Origin: Peribolospora baueri
Lineage: Eukaryota > Basidiomycota > Peribolosporomycetes > Peribolosporales > Peribolosporaceae
NCBI GenBank assembly: GCA_029717555.1
Contig: JAMDHS010000085.1
Location: 25,391-89,390 of the forward strand
Direction: 5' to 3'
Length of the DNA: 64,000 bases
Shown: positions 38,236 to 49,189 of the stretch, piece after piece
Position numbering within the stretch: the first letter of the stretch is position 1
How the letters are laid out: each line of letters opens with the position of its first letter
Program-made: the position numbers and the translations under genes
Notes under the pieces: generated by a model
The model's input: only the letters and a program-made list of their open reading frames with translations
What the model was told of the DNA's origin: nothing
Databases searched by the model: none

Positions 38236-39490
38236 AAGGCCTGTCGTCGTTAGATTCGCCATCGCCACCTGGGCAGTCGTTTGGCGAGGAGACGGTCGGA
38301 CTAGGCTTCTGAGCCACATCTTCTCACGGTCGGACATGTCGTGTTGACTAGCCCGTCTTCCCGAACCGACTTGAATGCTTTCCTATGGGGCGACCTAGCG
38401 GGCCCGTTTGTCCTCCTTACCATGCACCCATGCACCCGGTCTTGCAAAAGCCCAGGATGTACTAGTATCGTATGAAGAATACGAGAGAGGGGCAGTCGTC
38501 GAGGCCGTCTCCTCTCGATTGATTCTCATCATCCCTCGCTCCGTCGAACGAAGCGCCTGAACAAGGCACCGGCGGCGGAAATTGGAACGTTCAGGCGGCT
38601 TTTCACGAGGCTTAGAGGCTCACACCCGCAGCTATGAAAGCGAGTCTGGATACGCGACCCTATCGTCCATCTTTTCTTCCACTCCGATCTGGCATCGGAT
38701 GAGATCCCTTTACGGCTTTCTTCATGATGGAGGGCAAACCTTGCGACCGTCTCTGTTTCATCTCCTTCATCTTTTTTCATCCTCCCTTGCGTTCTCCCCT
38801 GCCACGCTCACACACCCTTTGACTTTATTCCAGCTGAACGAACAAGTCGCTCCGATTGCTTTCTTTCTCACCTACACATCTCCCATCTGTTCTGTCCTCC
38901 GCATTCATGGTGTGCTCAGGATCCGCATCGGGCTGACTGGTGACGCAGCTCTCTTTCATGCCATATGATGATATCGAACCACATTGCAGCCAACCCTTGT
39001 GAGCGCTCTATCCATCACAAACCCGTGAGCCATGAGGGACAAATATTTGACGAAGTACTCTTTTCGAGGTCGCTATGCAGAAACTTGACACCTTTTAGTG
39101 GAACCACGATTGCTGTGCCTCGTCCTCGTCCAACCCGGCAAGGTGCAGCGGCTCGACGAGCACCCAACTCCACCTGAGCGATCGGGAAAGCCCGTCGCTC
39201 AAAGAAAAACTTGAAACGTCCGTGACTTCTTGACGTCGATCGAGACGGATTCTCTCATCTATACTTACGCTTCTCAGTACCATACTGACTCTGGCTCCGG
39301 CGCACCCAACTGGGGTCAACGTTTACATTTTGCAGCCTCGTTTCCTGGCTCAGAATGTGGTGAAACAGAAAATAAGTCCAGCCTGGGGCCTTCAGGGTGC
39401 GTGTACACTCTCGTGTATAACGGAAGCGCCATCCAGTCGTCTAGCTCCTCTACATTGTTTGACTTTTCGCATCTGACCCGAACGATCTCC
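38236..39490. other. Gene-free spacer upstream of the GH5 relic
   Basis: About 1.25 kb with only short unsupported open frames. I searched for the missing N-terminal half of the GH5 protein on the plus strand and saw none of its usual motifs. Confidence 0.5.
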
Positions 39491-40513
39491 TCCTGACCTG
39501 GATCAATACCACCTCGGCTTACATCCACAGCGTCCCGCCCAACCAGCTCGTCACCACTGGCGCCGAGGGTGAGTCGATCCGGTCACCACGCTACACCTCA
39601 GTCGGGCCCAACACGGGCTGTGTCAATCTGCCCCTTATGTGGCCGCCCGTACGATAAATACATGTTCACACTGATGACCTCTCTTACTCGCCTCCTCCGC
39701 TTCTCAGGCAAGCAGGGAGAATGGTACTGGAAAGCTATGCACAACTTCTCTACCATCGACTACGGATGTGCCCACAGTGAGTCGGGCCGAACCGAGCTGA
39801 TCGTCCCGGTCATGGTGCTCCGAATACAACGGATGGGGGGAGAAGGACAATTCTGACTTTTCATGAATTCTTTTCTCTTTTCGTCCATTTTCTCTAGTGT
39901 GGGTGCAGAATTGATGAGTTAGCTGGCCTGATACCGTGCCGTGCTGGACACCATGGCTCTGGCCCGTCCGTTCGAAAGCTTCTCGAGCTCAACTTAATCG
40001 GCGCGTATTCGCCTTCGACCCTTGTCTTCTCCACGCTCCTTTAGGGGCATCTATAACATGCTCGTCAGCTCCAAGGCGAATCTCCAGAACGCTAAGAACT
40101 TTACCACCGTCTTCCTCTACAAGTGCTTCTGTCTCCCCTCGTTTGATTTCGCACCTCCTGTTAGCCTGGACGTGTTGGATTGCGCTCATCGCAAGGAACG
40201 TGCTCGTACCCATTTTGTGCCTCTTTTTGTATGACGTCGCCCTCACAGCACGAGCCAGTGGGCCATCGATCTGAACAAACCAGTTCTTCTTGAGGAGTTC
40301 GGTGAGCCGCGACGTCGCTGGTCGGGCAAAGGACGCCTGAGAAACTGGCGCCGTCTTTGCGCGTTCCCTCCAACGCAGGCACGGCTCGAGACAACTGGGA
40401 AAACAACCCGCTGGCCCTGCAGGACCACAACAAGACGTACATCTACGCTTCGAACGCGACGACGATGCCCAAGGACTCGTACTTCACCTTCGCCTTCGCG
40501 AGTGGCTTTCAGC
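39491..40513 (+). pseudogene. GH5 mannanase-like pseudogene
   Basis: Exon-like blocks lie in the right order for a fungal GH5 endo-mannanase-like enzyme. They are TWINTTSAYIHSVPPNQLVT (39510-39567), KQGEWYWKAMHNFSTIDYGC (39710-39775), MWVQN (39897-39912), NMLVSSKANLQNAKNFTTVF (from about 40057), [15 protein letters not shown] (40260-40302, with the nucleophile glutamate of EEFG) and [20 protein letters not shown] (from about 40383). Splice-like GTGAGT/AG borders remain. However, the tryptophan expected after WVQN is TGA, no N-terminal half exists, and the 3' end runs into gypsy sequence after about 40510. When alive it would have been a secreted mannan-degrading enzyme (inference). Confidence 0.72.
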
Positions 40514-40559
40514 AAGGCCCAGTCAGCCGGGATAATCCGGTTCATTTCAGTCGCGCCGT

Positions 40560-41110
40560 ATCTTGAAGATCTGGACAACTATCTAAGCAAGCCATCAATT
40601 GTGTTGCGAGCCAGCAGGATAAGGACACCCACCGGCTTGCTCCATCCCATCTCGTCCTACAGCCGCAAGATGAACCCAGCCGAGCAGAACTACGAGATCC
40701 ACGACAAGGAACTCCTCGCCATCGTGCAGTGTCTCCTGGAATGGAGACTGCGAAGGGAACGTCACGTCCGTCCAAGTCCTCGAAACGTCTTCTCAACCGC
40801 CGCCAAGCCCGGTGGGCGACCCAAGCTCGCCGACTTCGATTTCACAATCAACTACCGACCGGGCCTGGAGGGGGGCAAACCCGACGCATTGACGCGCACG
40901 AGCGAGGTCTATGTGGGGGGGGGACGCGATCCATCAACGGCAAGACCCGCACGAAGGAGCTGAACTTCACGGCGCTATTGCGGCCGGATCAGCTGAAGGC
41001 GGAAGCGAACGCATTGGAGACAGCGAAGTGACGACGGTCCCGGACGACATAATCTTGCTCGTCAAGGAGGCGCAAGCCAAGGACGAGAAGATTGCAGGCT
41101 GGGTAGCCGA
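40560..41110 (+). pseudogene. gypsy RNase H and tether fragment
   Basis: [20 protein letters not shown] and [10 protein letters not shown] are the gypsy RNase H signature. [15 protein letters not shown] continues in a second frame, and [20 protein letters not shown] returns to the first, so two frameshifts are needed. It then runs to VVPDDIILLVKEAQAKDEKI (41040-41095), the stretch before integrase. It stops where inverted gag sequence begins. Confidence 0.8.
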
Positions 41111-41465
41111 GCTCCATGGCTTGCGCCTCCTTTGGCATGGGCCACTTTGACTCGGCCACTCTTGAACCTGTGGGGCTGCGCCTGGTGGACGAGTCTGACT
41201 TGACTGAGGAAGTCCTCCAGCCTGGCCTGGGAGGACTGGGAGCCGTCGAACTTGTCGGGGTTATTCACCACCCCCCCTCACCGTCGAGGCTGGGCTCCTT
41301 GGTGACGGTCGGCTGCACAAGGCTCTCCGGTTGCGCGGAAGAGGGCGTGTCGCGCCGGACTGCGCGCTCCTCCTCCAGCTCTCGAAGCTGTTCCCGTTGG
41401 CTTCGATTTTCCTCCTCGAGAGCCTTGACGCGTTCGGCGAATTGTTCGACGAGAGTGGCGACAGG
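41110..41465 (-). pseudogene. gypsy gag fragment (inverted)
   Basis: On the minus strand, FAERVKALEEENRSQREQLR and ELEEERAVRR form a coiled coil. After a frame change, NPDKFDGSQSSQARLEDFLS and QVRL follow, the usual gag start of fungal gypsy elements. It faces head-on into the RNase H fragment. A 15-bp inverted repeat (GGAGGCGCAAGCCA near 41068 and its complement near 41115) marks the junction. Confidence 0.68.
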
Positions 41466-41789
41466 GCACAGGGAACCGTGTGATGAGGGGGTTTGGACGA
41501 CAAAGCGCTCATCATCCCTTCAATCAGGGACAGAGGCGCTGGGGTTTATATAGCTTTGTCAAAGGACAGGGAGGCGAAGGACGGGGAGACGAGTAAACGA
41601 AGGGGCTATTGTCCAACGTGATCGGTATCGTGATCGGATCACTTCGTTTCAGGCGCACTGCTCCTTTGATCACTCGCAACACTCCCACTCGACCGAGCCG
41701 TGGTATTACACAGTTAATCCCAACTTCCGTATCATTTCCTCGAAAGCGCGTCTTATGGCGACGGCCAAACACCGACGGCGTCGGCGACG

Positions 41790-42045
41790 GCACTCTCCCA
41801 ACACCGGGGACCCGCACACGCTCGCGGTCCATGCCGCTCGTCAGCTCGTCCAAAAGGATCACACTCGGCTTGCTTGTGAACGACGAAGGAAAGAACAGAG
41901 CGGCCTGAGCGAAGGAAAAGCGTGCGCGACAGTTTCGTCATCCTTGTCCCTGTCAGTGAGGACAGGAGCACTCACCCAAAAGAGAGATAGCCAACGACAG
42001 CTTTCGCTGATTCCCCCCCGCGAGCGGCGAATTCAGAGTTGGAAT
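41790..42045 (-). pseudogene. ABCA-type transporter ATPase relic
   Basis: Two exon-like pieces: RGGNQRKLSLAISLLG (about 41974-42030) ending at a GTGAGT donor, and KPSVILLDELTSGMD (about 41825-41868). Together they are the ABC signature plus Walker B and D-loop in the ABCA form (GGNxRKLSxA, STGMD). An in-frame stop lies just upstream of the first piece, and the sequence after GMD is lost. No Walker A was found in the next kilobase, so this is a fragment. Confidence 0.55.
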
Positions 42046-43423
42046 CTATTCAGCTCGGAGCTTGGCTTTCAACGTCACGAGCGGACGTGCGGGTCCGGGT
42101 CACTCACCTGCCCATGCTCTCATCAGAAGCGGCGCCGGTGCCGTCACAGAGCCAAGCCGAAAAGATTGACAGTCACCCAACTCGTGCGAACCACGCTCAC
42201 GGGTCGGAGAAAGCAAAGCGAGTGGATACTCTGCGTCAAAGTGAGAAACACGCGTGACAATGAGAAGGATAAGCGCTGTAGAACGTCGAAGCGAGCAGAG
42301 TGGCCACGAACTGGGACGGGAAGATGAACAGGTGAGCCGACGCTCCGCGCTAGCGGACGCATTCGAGGATCTGCGACTCCACGTAAATCAGAAATACGAT
42401 CACGTTCCAAGCGCATACGATTGCGAACGCGGCGAGCTGGGACGGCGCAAAAAGGGAGACGACCGATCGAGGTAGAGAACGGTGACGACCACCGAGGCGA
42501 TGATGACCGTGGACGACAGCAAGCACATTTACAAGCCAAACAAAGATCGCCGAGCTAGCTCGCTGTTTGACACCAGGTTGAGAAACACGAAACGCCATCT
42601 GTGGAAGACGCTGCATAAAGTGAGCGAGGACGGCGTGATGGGCAGCACTGCCACTTTTCCACGCCTCCTCCTTTCACCGTCCAACCCAAGCCATCGATCG
42701 ATCGGCACGACATCGTCTCGTCTGGTCCAAGGATTCCCAGTGTACGAGATCCAAGTGGACCTGGCTCCGGACGCATCGCGTGAGCGTCTCCCACCCCGGC
42801 TCGTAAGGATCACTTCGGAGAGCGATGTTTGTGGGGGAGGGGGGGCGTGCATGGCAGTTCGACCGCAAAGGGAACGAGACCCAAGAAAATGGGCGAAAAA
42901 AATGTGCCTAGATGCCCGCTGAGCAACTACGAGGACGTGGAAAGAAGAGGGCGGGCAGTCAGTCGGTGAGACACGATGCATCGCACTGGATCAATGGCAC
43001 CGCCGAGTGATAGTCCCCCAGGTAGCGCGCATCGTAGCCATGTAGCTGTGGGCGGCGACCGTGTTGAAACTCTTCACTGACCCGTGCGAGTGCCACGGAC
43101 GAAACTAACGAACAAGCCAGGGGAGTCGAGAAGTCGAGATGGGACAACGCACTTTCCATTCGTTCATGCCGAACCTGTATTCCAAGATGAAATCAATGGA
43201 GGGTTTTCAGACGCACGTTATCTGCACGCACATGCGGGAGAAAATGAAACGGAACAGAAAAGGTGGGTCCGTAGGTGTCATAAAGTAGCGGACATGGCGA
43301 AACGGAAGGAGCGAGCACGACCAAAGGAAGGAAGAGTCGCGAGAAGCTAAGTCGAGTTGGAACAGCGATGTGGTACTCGGCATGGATTTGAGGTGCGGTC
43401 CACGAGAGACGGAATGCAGGTGT
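42046..43423. other. Spacer, no gene recognised
   Basis: About 1.4 kb. A minus-strand frame at 42350-42616 has two hydrophobic stretches (IFVWLVNVLAVVHG and LAAFAIVCAWNVIVFLIYVE). It might be further transporter debris but shows no family motif. Nothing else was supported. Confidence 0.4.
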
Positions 43424-44835
43424 TTACTTGGACATCATCATCTGCGTGCACGAAAGATGCAAAACGGGAGACGTCGTCAGTTTCAGATACTGTGGCCCCA
43501 ACGTGTCCCACGAGCGAGCTGGGGATCACAAAATTTGCACAGGGGCCGATGTGAAATCGTGCCGTGACGTACCTTAACGAACTCATCGTAGTTGATCTTG
43601 GGCGGGGAAGAGACAAAGAAACGATATGAATGAGCACCCTACCACACAACCGGTAGTGCGAACAAGCTCCGGTTATATAAGCCACAAGGGGGCCCAGCGG
43701 CGACCATGTGTCTGCTAGTGGGACGAGCCCGTCTAAAGCCCTCGACAAATCGAATCTTGGAGCTGTAAGAGGACCACCGTGAAACGCTCACCTGACCGTC
43801 ACCATCAACGTCCGCCTCACGGATCATCTCATCCACCTCGGTGTCCGACAATTTCTCACCCGTGCTGAGCCAAAAAGGATCGGTCAACGGATGGCACAAA
43901 GAGAAAACGGAAAAGGGGGAATAAGAGAAGAGGAGAGCCGTATCAGGATAGGTATGCAAAGGATGTTGCTCGGGGACGCAGAAAGGAGGATGAAAAAAGA
44001 CACTCATAGATTGCTCATGACGTGCCTGAGCTCGGCAGCGGAGATGAAGCCGTTACCGTCCTTGTCAAAGACCTTGAAAGCCTCCTTGATCTCCTCCTCG
44101 CTGTCAGTGTCCTTCATCTTGCGTGCCATCATGGTAAGGAACTCGGGGAAGTCAATGGTGCCGTTGCCGTCAGCGTCCACCTCGTTCACCATGTCCTGCA
44201 GCTCCGCCTCCGTGGGGTTCTGGCCCAGCGAGCGCATAACCGTGCCGAGCTCCTTGGTGGTGATGGTGCCATCGCCATCTGAAGCGTCGACGAGAAAGGA
44301 TAAGAAAGACCATGAGAAAACTACATGGAGCAGATTGCCCGCAAATGTGCATACGGTGGGGGAGGCTCACCCTTATCGAACAAGGAGAAGGCCTCCTTGA
44401 ACTCTGCTCACGCCCAATCAACGACGCCAACGGTTAAAATGTATGATCAGAAGGAGAAGACGGTGGTAAATGGAGCCGCACGTCAACAAGCGTTGAACAC
44501 GTACCAGAGATCTGCTCTGTAGGGCGAAAGCATCGACGCAAGAAAGACGATTTCGGAGAGGAAAGGACACCATGACACGGTCAGATGATGACTCTACTTC
44601 GGTAGAGTCGCAGTAGCGAGGCATGTTGATGCAATGGGTGCAACCACACCCTAGTTACTAATGCGATGAGTGCAATCACTCACCCTCGGTCTGCATGCCA
44701 CCCCGCATGGCGTACATGAAAGCGAAGGACGAAAGAAAGCATGAAGAAGAAAGGTGCGATGAACGACGAGGCCGAAGCGACGACTGGCATCCGTCTGCTC
44801 ACAAGCTCCGCTCTACTTACAAGCTGGTCAGCCAT
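43424..44835 (-). CDS. CAM1: Calmodulin
   Basis: Four EF-hands in 149 residues. The calcium sensor regulates calcineurin, CaM kinases and myosins. Exons on the minus strand are 44821-44835 (MADQL), 44684-44690 (TE+), 44505-44516 (EQIS+), 44371-44403 ([11 protein letters not shown]+), 44008-44278 ([12 protein letters not shown] to HVMSN+), 43792-43861 ([12 protein letters not shown] to DGDGQ), 43573-43596 (INYDEFVK) and 43424-43441 (MMMSK, stop). The sum is 450 nt, exactly 149 codons plus stop. All EF loops are intact ([48 protein letters not shown]). Seven introns are needed; six are GT-AG. The fifth is AT-AC (separate entry). Six exons are 33 nt or shorter. Confidence 0.95.
43862..44007 (-). 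other. AT-AC intron of calmodulin
   Basis: A 146-nt intron begins ATGAGTGTC (revcomp of 44007 downwards) and ends CTCAGCAC at 43862. Exon 5 ends AAT-CT and exon 6 starts G-GGT-GAG, giving SNLGEKL as in other calmodulins. A GT donor is absent from this site. The alternative AT-AG cut (after CTCAG) would insert an extra threonine (NLTGEKL). The donor resembles the GTGAGT of the neighbours with G1 changed to A, so it looks like a U2-type AT-AC intron and not the U12 ATATCC type. Confidence 0.8.
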
Positions 44836-45371
44836 ATTGGGGTTTCGGGAGGGTGCAGAAGAGGAGAGTGTACGAGGAATGAAACGACGTCGAGATTCGA
44901 TGGCCGTCGGTGATGGGAACGATGAGCGGGGCGTGACGTGACGAGCGGCGAGGACAGGGTCGACTGCGGCAACGCGGAGGGCGCTGTTGCGAAGAGCGAC
45001 TGCGGCTCGAATACAGACTGGGAAGCCGCCGGCTCGGTGGGCGTAGAATGGTAAGTGGACAAGTGCATCCTATATCTTCTTCGAGCACCGCCTGCGGGCC
45101 ACACCCTCATGCGAATGCATTGCGATAGACATTGGAAAGAGGTCTATGGGCATGAGGACGAGTGGTCGGGCTTGTAAAAGACGAGAAGCAGCGGCTAGAG
45201 GAACGAGGGACACTAGATTGTGGAGGGAGGTATCGAACTGATCGCCAAGATAGTGAATGACCCAAGCGCAGTGAAGGAACGATGACCGAGGGGACGCGGT
45301 TCAAGAACGAAAGAATGGAATAAAGATGGAACGAAGGGGAAAAGTAGACCAAAGAAAGAGAACCCTTATGA
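44836..45371. other. Spacer: calmodulin promoter, LAS17 3' flank
   Basis: 536 bp between two minus-strand genes. No conserved coding sequence. No TATA box or other firm element was seen. Confidence 0.55.
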
Positions 45372-47394
45372 TCACCAATCATCGTCACTCTCCTCCTCGC
45401 TATCCTCTCCCATATTTCCTTTCCTCTGGTTAAGCGCCGCAGCCAGAGCGCTTGCAAGATCGCCGCCGCCGCCACCACCTGTTGTGCTCGAGGGGGAATC
45501 GTCGGTCGGGGGAAGAGGAGAAGCCGCTGTCGGAAAGGCGTGCGATGAGGATCCATCGGTCTTTCGGTCGGGAAATGGTGTTGTATACGTGAAAGACACG
45601 AGAAAGGAGGGAGTGCGGAAGCTATATGAGTAAAATGCACAATCAAACCCCTCGTTCCAATCGGCGAGCCCCACGCAGAACACAACACCACAGGTCGACC
45701 AGATTCAACCTGGACGCTCACCTTCTTGAGCGAATGAACACTCTTCCCCTGGATGCTGGCCAGCAAGTCCCCTCTTCCTGGTTGAGCAGGAGGCAACGAG
45801 GGCGCTGGCACTCCTCCAGCCCCACCCACAGGAGGGGGAGGAGGCGGGGGAGGAGGGACGCCCCCGCCAGATGGGGGAGGTGGGGGAGGTGGTGGTGGCG
45901 GCGCTCCTCCGCCAGAGGGAGGAAGGGGAGGGGGTGGTGGGGGGGCTGAGGATGAGCCACCTTGATGTTGTTCAAGAGAGAAAAAGAGGAAAAACAGCCA
46001 TGTGAACAGAGTGAGAATTGCTGCATTGACAAGGAAGGAAAGTATTTCAGAAAGACGAAAGCAAAGCACTCACCGCCGCGAATGGGAGGTGGCGGCGGAG
46101 GAGGGGCGGCGTTGCCCCCCCTGATCGGCGGTGGTGGTGGAACAGGTGCGTGACCTCCCCGAACAGGTGGAGGAGGTGGGGGTGGGGGAGAGGACACGGA
46201 TGCGCGAACTGGAGGGGGGGGCGGAGGTGGGGGCGACGTCGTAGCGGGAGGAGGAGGCGGCGGAGGTGGTGCAGGAGGTGCAGGCACGGATTGCTGCTCC
46301 GGCTCGGCCTCCACCGCAACCGCGTTCGCTCCAACCGCCTTCCTTGACGGCGGAGGCGGTGGTGGTTTTCTCTCGGTCTTGCGACTTGGCGGGGCAGCCG
46401 GCGGCGTCTTCTTAGGCTTAGCCGCACCCGCCTTGACGACGGCCTCTGGACCTCCTTGCTTGGCGACGAAAGAGCGGATGAAATCCTCGTTGCGCGCGAT
46501 ATCCTTCTTCGACACGCCCAAAGAGTCCAGCTGGTCCAGGAGGGCTTGCCAGGATGGATCGACATTGCGAGAGGAGAACCCGTGTTCGGCATCGAAGCCC
46601 ATGTGGGCGACGTGCTGGTAGTTGGAGGGCCCGCTGATCATCGACTTGTCGATCTTGCCCTTCTTCGCCTTCTTTGTCGTTGACTTTGAGGAGGAGCTCT
46701 CTGGAGATAACCCGCATAAAGGCAAGGTCAGATCCGTCAGATTACTTCCCGACTTACATCGAAAGGCCGAAGCTGTCAAGAAATGTCCACTCACTAGCGT
46801 ATTTCTGTCGGTTCAACACCTTCTTGTACAGCTCGCCGGCCTCCGATTCATCCGCAAACGAAAAGCCAATCATACAATCCTGAGCGGAGAGAAATATAAC
46901 GTATGGCTTCGAGCATCAGCTAAGCCAAGTCGACTGAGGGACTCGCTGGCACCAGATCAAGAGCTTTTTGCGAGAGACACGCACATCGCCAGAGAAAGAA
47001 TGAAAGAAGGTGCGATCCTGGTTGTACTGGAGGTTTTCGTATAGTTCATGTTCCCAGATGACGCCTCGAGTACCCTTTGAGCGCGATATACGAGTGAACG
47101 AAGAAGGCCGTGAGTGAGTCGGTGAGGTGCCACTTAAATGGTTCCTGCTCCTGAGCCAGGTAGGGACCGCCGACTCACAGAAAGGTCCACAAGCCGAAAA
47201 TAAAAACTGCCCTTGGAATGATCTCTCACGAAAGCCAAAGCTCCCTGAAGGCCGGTATAGCTCCAGGAAGAAGGATCGGGATGGGCGGCATAGACGCGAG
47301 CAACGGTGGCAGTGACGATCTTGTTGGAAGAGGTGGGGATGGAGTGTTTAACTTTGGACTTGTCGTCCGAGTTGAGAGTCGTCACTGAGGGCAT
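45372..47394 (-). CDS. LAS17: WASP-family actin nucleation promoter (Las17)
   Basis: This protein activates the Arp2/3 complex at endocytic patches. Domains in order: WH1, from MPSVTTLNSDDKSKVK through TATVARVYAAHPDPSSWSYT and RGVIWEHELYENLQYN to MIGFSFADESEAGELYKKVL. Next is a CRIB/GBD segment, DKSMISGPSNYQHVAHMGFD, followed by SWQALLDQLDSLGVSKKDIA. A very long proline-rich region (45830-46400) has PPPPPP runs for SH3 and profilin binding. A WH2 motif follows (RGDLLASIQGKSVHSLKK, about 45725), then a central-acidic tail (LASALAAALNQRK to EEESDDDW), stop at 45372-45374. It has a CRIB like animal WASP, a feature S. cerevisiae Las17 lacks. Several introns interrupt the gene. Start ATG 47394 opens the WH1 domain. 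Confidence 0.93.
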
Positions 47395-47761
47395 CTTGGC
47401 AGGGCGAGAGGAGGGGCGATGCGCTCGTACCTTCGTGTGCTGCTCGCCGGACGTATGAGATGGGAGATGTTGAGGTGTCTAAGATGGTAGGTAGGAGGTG
47501 GGCCTGCCGCAGTCGCCGGTTCCCACGCGCGGGGCATGCGCGGGGCGACCGGCGGGAGATTGAGTACTTATCGAGACGCAGAGCGAGGCGATCGTGATCA
47601 GGACGAGCAACAGCATCGACGACGACGACGACGACCGACCGACCGACCGACCGACCGATTCGCTCCTAATCAGCATTTTCCGACTCGCATTTCCCGCTCG
47701 TCTCATCAAACTCCTTCACCCTCCCTCGTAGCCCGTCGGGGCAAGTGGTTGACTTTGCGAT
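47395..47761. promoter_or_regulatory. Divergent promoter LAS17 / UBC13
   Basis: A 367-bp shared upstream region. It contains a (GAC)n run at about 47616-47634 continuing into a (GACC)n run to about 47658, roughly 100-145 bp before the UBC13 start. No TATA box is clear. Confidence 0.6.
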
Positions 47762-48795
47762 ATGGCGCTTCCGAAGCGAATCATCAAGGTGGGCCGCCAT
47801 CAGAGGAGGAGATGGACATGGGGCGCTGTCTGAATATGGTGGCACTGAATTCTTCCCTCTTCGGCTTATTTCTCTTTGTTGCACCACTCGGTTGCCTTAT
47901 TTCCTACGTGGTGTATGCGTGACTGGATACGTCACGTACCATCCCCGGACCCGGCGCTCAGGAAACGGAACGACTTCTCGCCGACTCTCCACCGGGCATT
48001 TCGGCCGTGCCTCACGAGGACAATCTGCGCTACTTTGACGTGCTCATTTCTGGACCGAGTCAATCCCCGTTTGAGGGTGCGTCGGCTTCTGGAAGGGAAC
48101 GGGCGGGTTCATGTCCTGTTATGCTTCCAGGCGAAGCTTGACGACCTTCGGTCTTTTTTTTTTCCTTCCTTCGTTCCTTCATCTGGACTAGGCGGCAAGT
48201 TCAAGCTGGAGCTCTTTCTTCCTGAAGAGTACCCGATGGCACCCCCCAAGGTTCGTTTCCTCACCAAGATCTACCACCCCAATATCGGTGAGTCGGGTCA
48301 TTGCCACTTTTGCGCCTCCGTATCCTATCGTGAATACTGAAGCACGACGAAATGTTCGAGTGAATGCTTTCCTCGTCTATTGTGCATAGCTGATTACTTC
48401 ACGTCTCCATTCTGCGTCTCCATTCTGCGTCTCCATTCCTATTAATAGACAAGCTTGGCCGAATTTGTCTTGACATCTTGAAGGGTAAGCCAATTATATT
48501 TCTTTCCGATGTCAACCTAAGGGCGTTCAGTACATCAGCTCACCTTACGCATCTTTCATATCTTCAACGGTCGTGCTCATCTTATTCGCATTGACGACAC
48601 GACCGCCCGGCGACAGACAAATGGTCCCCCGCTCTCCAAATCCGCACCGTCCTCCTCTCCATCCAAGCGCTCCTCTCCGCGCCCAACCCGGACGATCCAT
48701 TGGCTGACGACGTCGCCAAGCATTACAAGCAGGACGAGAAGGCGGCGATTGCAATCAGCAAACAGTGGACGGAGATGTATGCCAAGGTGAGTTGA
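47762..48795 (+). CDS. UBC13: Ubiquitin-conjugating enzyme E2 N (UBC13)
   Basis: This E2, with a UEV partner, builds K63-linked ubiquitin chains in DNA damage tolerance. Exon 1 (47762-47788) is MALPKRIIK, followed by a GTGGGC donor. The next exon reads [20 protein letters not shown] and [20 protein letters not shown]. Further exons give [42 protein letters not shown] (active-site cysteine in RICLD) and [20 protein letters not shown], then [18 protein letters not shown], all typical of UBC13. The frame reads through the last GTGAGT to TGA at 48793-48795 (ending YAKVS). Splicing at that donor to an ATTCAG near 49013 would add a different short tail, so the last few residues are uncertain. Confidence 0.93.
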
Positions 48796-49189
48796 TAGTG
48801 GGCTAGTCCGGATGGCATTGGATGAGGAGGGGAAATGGCTTGATCGGAGTGGAGATCATCAGCAAGGCTTGTCAGACGCATTGCCCACCCGCTCACGCGT
48901 TTGCATCTATGCTTCTCTTCCCTCCTTTTTCGCGTATCCAGTAGATTCTCGTTACATACTTTGTAAGCACTAGTCACGATTCATCGAAGGAACATATATT
49001 CAGGCTCCCGATTATCATCGTGAAGGCAGCGAGCGGACGATGTGACGCGATCTATAACGGTTGCAGGCTGTCAGATGGACTCTCGGTGCGCTCACTGAAG
49101 GCCTGAAGTTGTTGACCTTCTCACCGCTGTCCAGCCACCACCATCCGCGAGACCAGCCAATCGGAAGAACGAATGAACGTGAGCCCTAG
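48796..49189. other. UBC13 3' flank
   Basis: 394 bp with no conserved coding sequence. It may include a 3' intron and a short last exon of UBC13 (acceptor near 49013). Confidence 0.4.

Noticed and set aside
42350-42616. Possible membrane protein on the minus strand
   Set aside because: Two hydrophobic stretches but no start context, splice support or family motif; may be transporter debris, not enough to call a gene.
43856-44010. AT-AG splicing of the fifth calmodulin intron
   Set aside because: Would give NLTGEKL, inserting a residue in an invariant part of calmodulin, and breaks the exact 149-codon total; AT-AC fits both.
45107-46069. A 320-codon minus-strand frame with proline runs
   Set aside because: Partly an alternative frame of the LAS17 proline-rich exon continuing through an intron and the 3' flank; the spliced LAS17 model explains the region.
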